Notes under the pieces: model-generated | Database searches by the model: none | What the model was told of the DNA's origin: nothing | What the model saw: only the letters and a program-made list of their open reading frames with translations | NCBI RefSeq assembly: GCF_018320785.1 | Contig: NC_054882.1 | Coordinates: 26,044,719-26,108,718, forward strand | Direction of reading: 5' to 3' | From: Cheilinus undulatus | Taxonomy: Eukaryota; Chordata; Actinopteri; Labriformes; Labridae | Length of the DNA stretch: 64,000 nucleotides | Translations under genes and position numbers: made by a program | Shown here: piece by piece, positions 61,830 to 64,000 of the stretch | Numbering within the stretch: position 1 is the stretch's first letter | Layout of the letters: each line of letters starts with the position of its first letter

Positions 61830-62230
61830 GGTTCAACAGAATCATTAAAAAAAACTAATGCAACTGGCCTGGACAAAATTGATGGTAGCTGTAGAAAAGC
61901 TGTAATATAATGTGACCATTGGGACAATTTAAACTAAGGTGTGTCCTGTACTTAGCATGACTGGTGTATTCAAACTTGTAATCAACCAGTCTGCCTATTT
62001 AAAGGGTAAAAAGTAGTCACTGTGCTGTTTGGTATCATGGTGTGTACTACACTGAACATGGACCACAGAAAGCTAAGGAGACAGTCGTCCCAGGATACTA
62101 GAATAAAAATTATAACCAAGCATGTTCAAGGTTATGGCTATAAGACTATCTTTAAGTGGCTTTATGTTCCTGTGACTACAGTTGCACATATTATTCAGAA
62201 GTTTAAGGTCCACTGGTCAATTTAGTCCAC
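61830..62230 (+). mobile_element. Tc1-like transposase N-terminal remnant
   Basis: The 67-codon frame at 62022-62225 reads as the helix-turn-helix of a Tc1 transposase (IKIITKHVQGYGYKTIFKWL, then VPVTTVAHIIQKFK). The upstream CCTGGACAAAATTGATGGTA block looks like the 5' untranslated part. The catalytic part is missing. Confidence 0.7.
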
Positions 62231-63078
62231 GTGTGTAGCATAATTAAACAGTACCCATTGGAACGTAAGCTAACGTTAGCTGTTTAGTCACCAAGCATAT
62301 GTACGTGCTTAAGTGTTAGTGTAATGATAACATTAGCTCATGTGCAGGTAATTCACATATTCTAACAGTACAACTACTATTAAATGAACAAAATGATTGA
62401 AGTCACACTTACTTACGTTATTTATCTTACTGGAGTCAAAGAAGGTCGCAGCATGTTTTAAGCATTAGCTTTAGAACCAGGGGAAGGGCAGACGAACACA
62501 CGAAGAAGACTGACTTCTGCTTTGTAGGTGAGGTAACTTCCAGTGTTGAGGTGAGGTATGGCTGCCCCTGTTGTCTGCAGCCAGGTCCTTCTCCTTTAAG
62601 GACGCAGGTTGGATGCTGCCTTCGAAAACCGTAGGAAATCCTTCCACTCATGAACACAATACGGCTTTAGATTAAGATAACGAGCTGTAGGCATATTCGA
62701 ACCAGTGTCTGAATTGTTTAGAAGAAAGCACGTCGGCAGTAAGAAAACGAAAGACCATGGGGTTCATTACATCTCTTTTTACTCAATACAAGTAAGTTAA
62801 TAAACGAATTCATGACTTTTCAGCCCTTTAATTCACTAATCTAAGCCAGAAACCGTATAATACCGTATGTACTCATAAAACATTCGTTGTATTGGCATAA
62901 TTTTGCAAAATTATCAAAGCGTTTTCGAGTTTTATCTGTACTGAATAGTTTTCATTTTTCAGATCCCGAGTTTCCGGGGGACGCTGAACGCAGCACACGG
63001 CAACGGTGCGCGTGAGAACATCACCGAGTTGAGCTAGATGGGAGAGTCATGCTTTTCTCAATATTTTAGCTTTTTGTC
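62231..63078. promoter_or_regulatory. Upstream region of RAB15
   Basis: About 850 bp between a Tc1 remnant and the RAB15 start. CG-containing words cluster at 62960-63025, just before the ATG, which suggests the promoter or untranslated exon. No specific site is claimed. Confidence 0.35.
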
Positions 63079-63202
63079 ATGGCTAAACAGTACGACGTGT
63101 TGGTCAGGCTGCTCATGCTCGGAGACTCGGGGGTCGGGAAGACTTGCATGCTGCGCAGGTTCACGGAAAGTGAATTTAACCCTACACATATCTCCACTAT
63201 CG
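63079..63202 (+). CDS. rab15: RAB15 small GTPase, first coding exon only
   Basis: RAB15 is a Rab GTPase of early and recycling endosomes. This exon encodes 41 residues plus one base, ending at the donor GTAAGC. The start [18 protein letters not shown] matches recalled human RAB15 ([18 protein letters not shown]). The P-loop GDSGVGKT is at residues 15-22 and switch I threonine (HISTIG) at 40. RAB8, RAB10 and RAB13 begin MAKxYD too, but the QYDVL and HISTIG words favour RAB15, as does the MAX neighbour, which is also close in human. The remaining exons lie beyond the window; none is seen in 63203-64000. Confidence 0.85.
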
Positions 63203-64000
63203 GTAAGCCATCCAACAAGTTTTCAATGACGTTTGAAAGAGTCATTACAGGTCTGTGTTAGCCTCCTGTTGAATGATAGACGCGCTTCATCAGCATATGA
63301 GACTTTTTCTGAATAAATGTCAAGGCAGCAGCTTTTCCTCCTGCATCTGGCCTATTTATAATCTTTTTTCCTTTTGTTGAAAGTTTTGAAGCAGGCCTAT
63401 TTAGCTGGTAGGATTAGTGCAAAGTGCCTCAGGCCATAACAGCTCTGAAACCAACAGAAAAAACTGTAAGTAGTGAGTGAGCTATACAAATACAGGCCAT
63501 GCTAACATTATGACAACTCTAACTGAGATGTCTCTAAAATGTTTAATATGTTAGAGGTTTAAGAGAGGTCTGTGAAATGTGTAACAAAAACAATCAAGCT
63601 ATTTCCTTTTCACATCATCTCTTCCCATCAAGTTTTTTGTTACCAAATCCTTTTGTTTATCTTAAATGTGGAAGTTGTGGATTGGTTGGCTCATTGGTGA
63701 CACATTAATGACATGTAGGGAGGCTGAAGAATAACATAACAGAAAAGAGTAACCCCATACCTTTATGTTAGACATTGATATTTGTAGTGTCTGTAAAAGA
63801 AAGAAGTGGAGTTTAAAGGGGAGCTTAATTTCAGGTTAGAAGGTTACCGAGGGGAGGCTGTGTTGTGGGAAAGCTTTTTGGGATTAATCAAAGTTATTTG
63901 ACTAAGTTCACAGTGCATAAATCTCATTGCTACTTGATCCATATTATTATTGTGAGAATGTTAAGCCAGCTCTAGACAGGCATCATTTTCTCACTAAACA
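63203..64000. other. RAB15 intron 1, nothing recognised
   Basis: No second Rab exon is visible before the window ends. Confidence 0.4.

Overview
The window looks like nuclear DNA of a ray-finned (teleost) fish. It is AT-rich, with short exons and long introns carrying canonical GT/AG splice sites. It holds many decayed Tc1/mariner, hAT-like, PIF/Harbinger-like, RTE and tRNA-SINE copies of kinds common in fish. There are no operons, ribosome binding sites or bacterial features. Most open reading frames over 60 codons are chance or transposon-derived. The real genes are split into exons and were assembled here by splice sites, reading phase and recalled family sequences.

Five protein-coding genes are supported. 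FSIP1 (minus, 27735 down to at least 21858) lacks its 3' exons. SUSD6 (plus, 29306-35127) has a complete coding sequence. SLC10A1 (minus, 39008-44843) is complete. MAX (plus, 49843-57779) is complete. RAB15 (plus, from 63079) shows only its first coding exon. SUSD6 and SLC10A1, and MAX and RAB15, are also near neighbours on human chromosome 14q, which supports the assignments. FSIP1 and SUSD6 are divergent and share about 0.9 kb of upstream DNA, which holds a full RFX X-box on the FSIP1 side.

Layout: 1-21.8 kb has no recognised exon and is mostly repeats. 21.8-27.8 kb is FSIP1. 29.3-36.3 kb is SUSD6. 39.0-44.9 kb is SLC10A1. 45-49.5 kb is transposon-rich intergenic DNA. 49.5-58.8 kb is MAX, whose third intron is a nest of transposons. 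58.9-62.2 kb is repeat remnants (Tc1, Harbinger, Ty3/Gypsy). 63.1 kb to the end is the start of RAB15.

Most notable observations: (1) two inverted copies of a ~550-bp transposon near the left end, one with an exact 9-bp target duplication, each carrying a CCAAT/TATA promoter and an intact 31-codon first exon with a splice donor; (2) SUSD6 with five sushi exons of two alternating types, against one in human; (3) SLC10A1 with phenylalanine at the position of human Ser267, where S267F is a known transport-defective variant; (4) an X-box upstream of FSIP1 and a CACGTG E-box upstream of MAX. The genes do not form one pathway: a sperm/cilium protein, a membrane regulator, a bile-acid transporter, a transcription factor and a vesicle GTPase.
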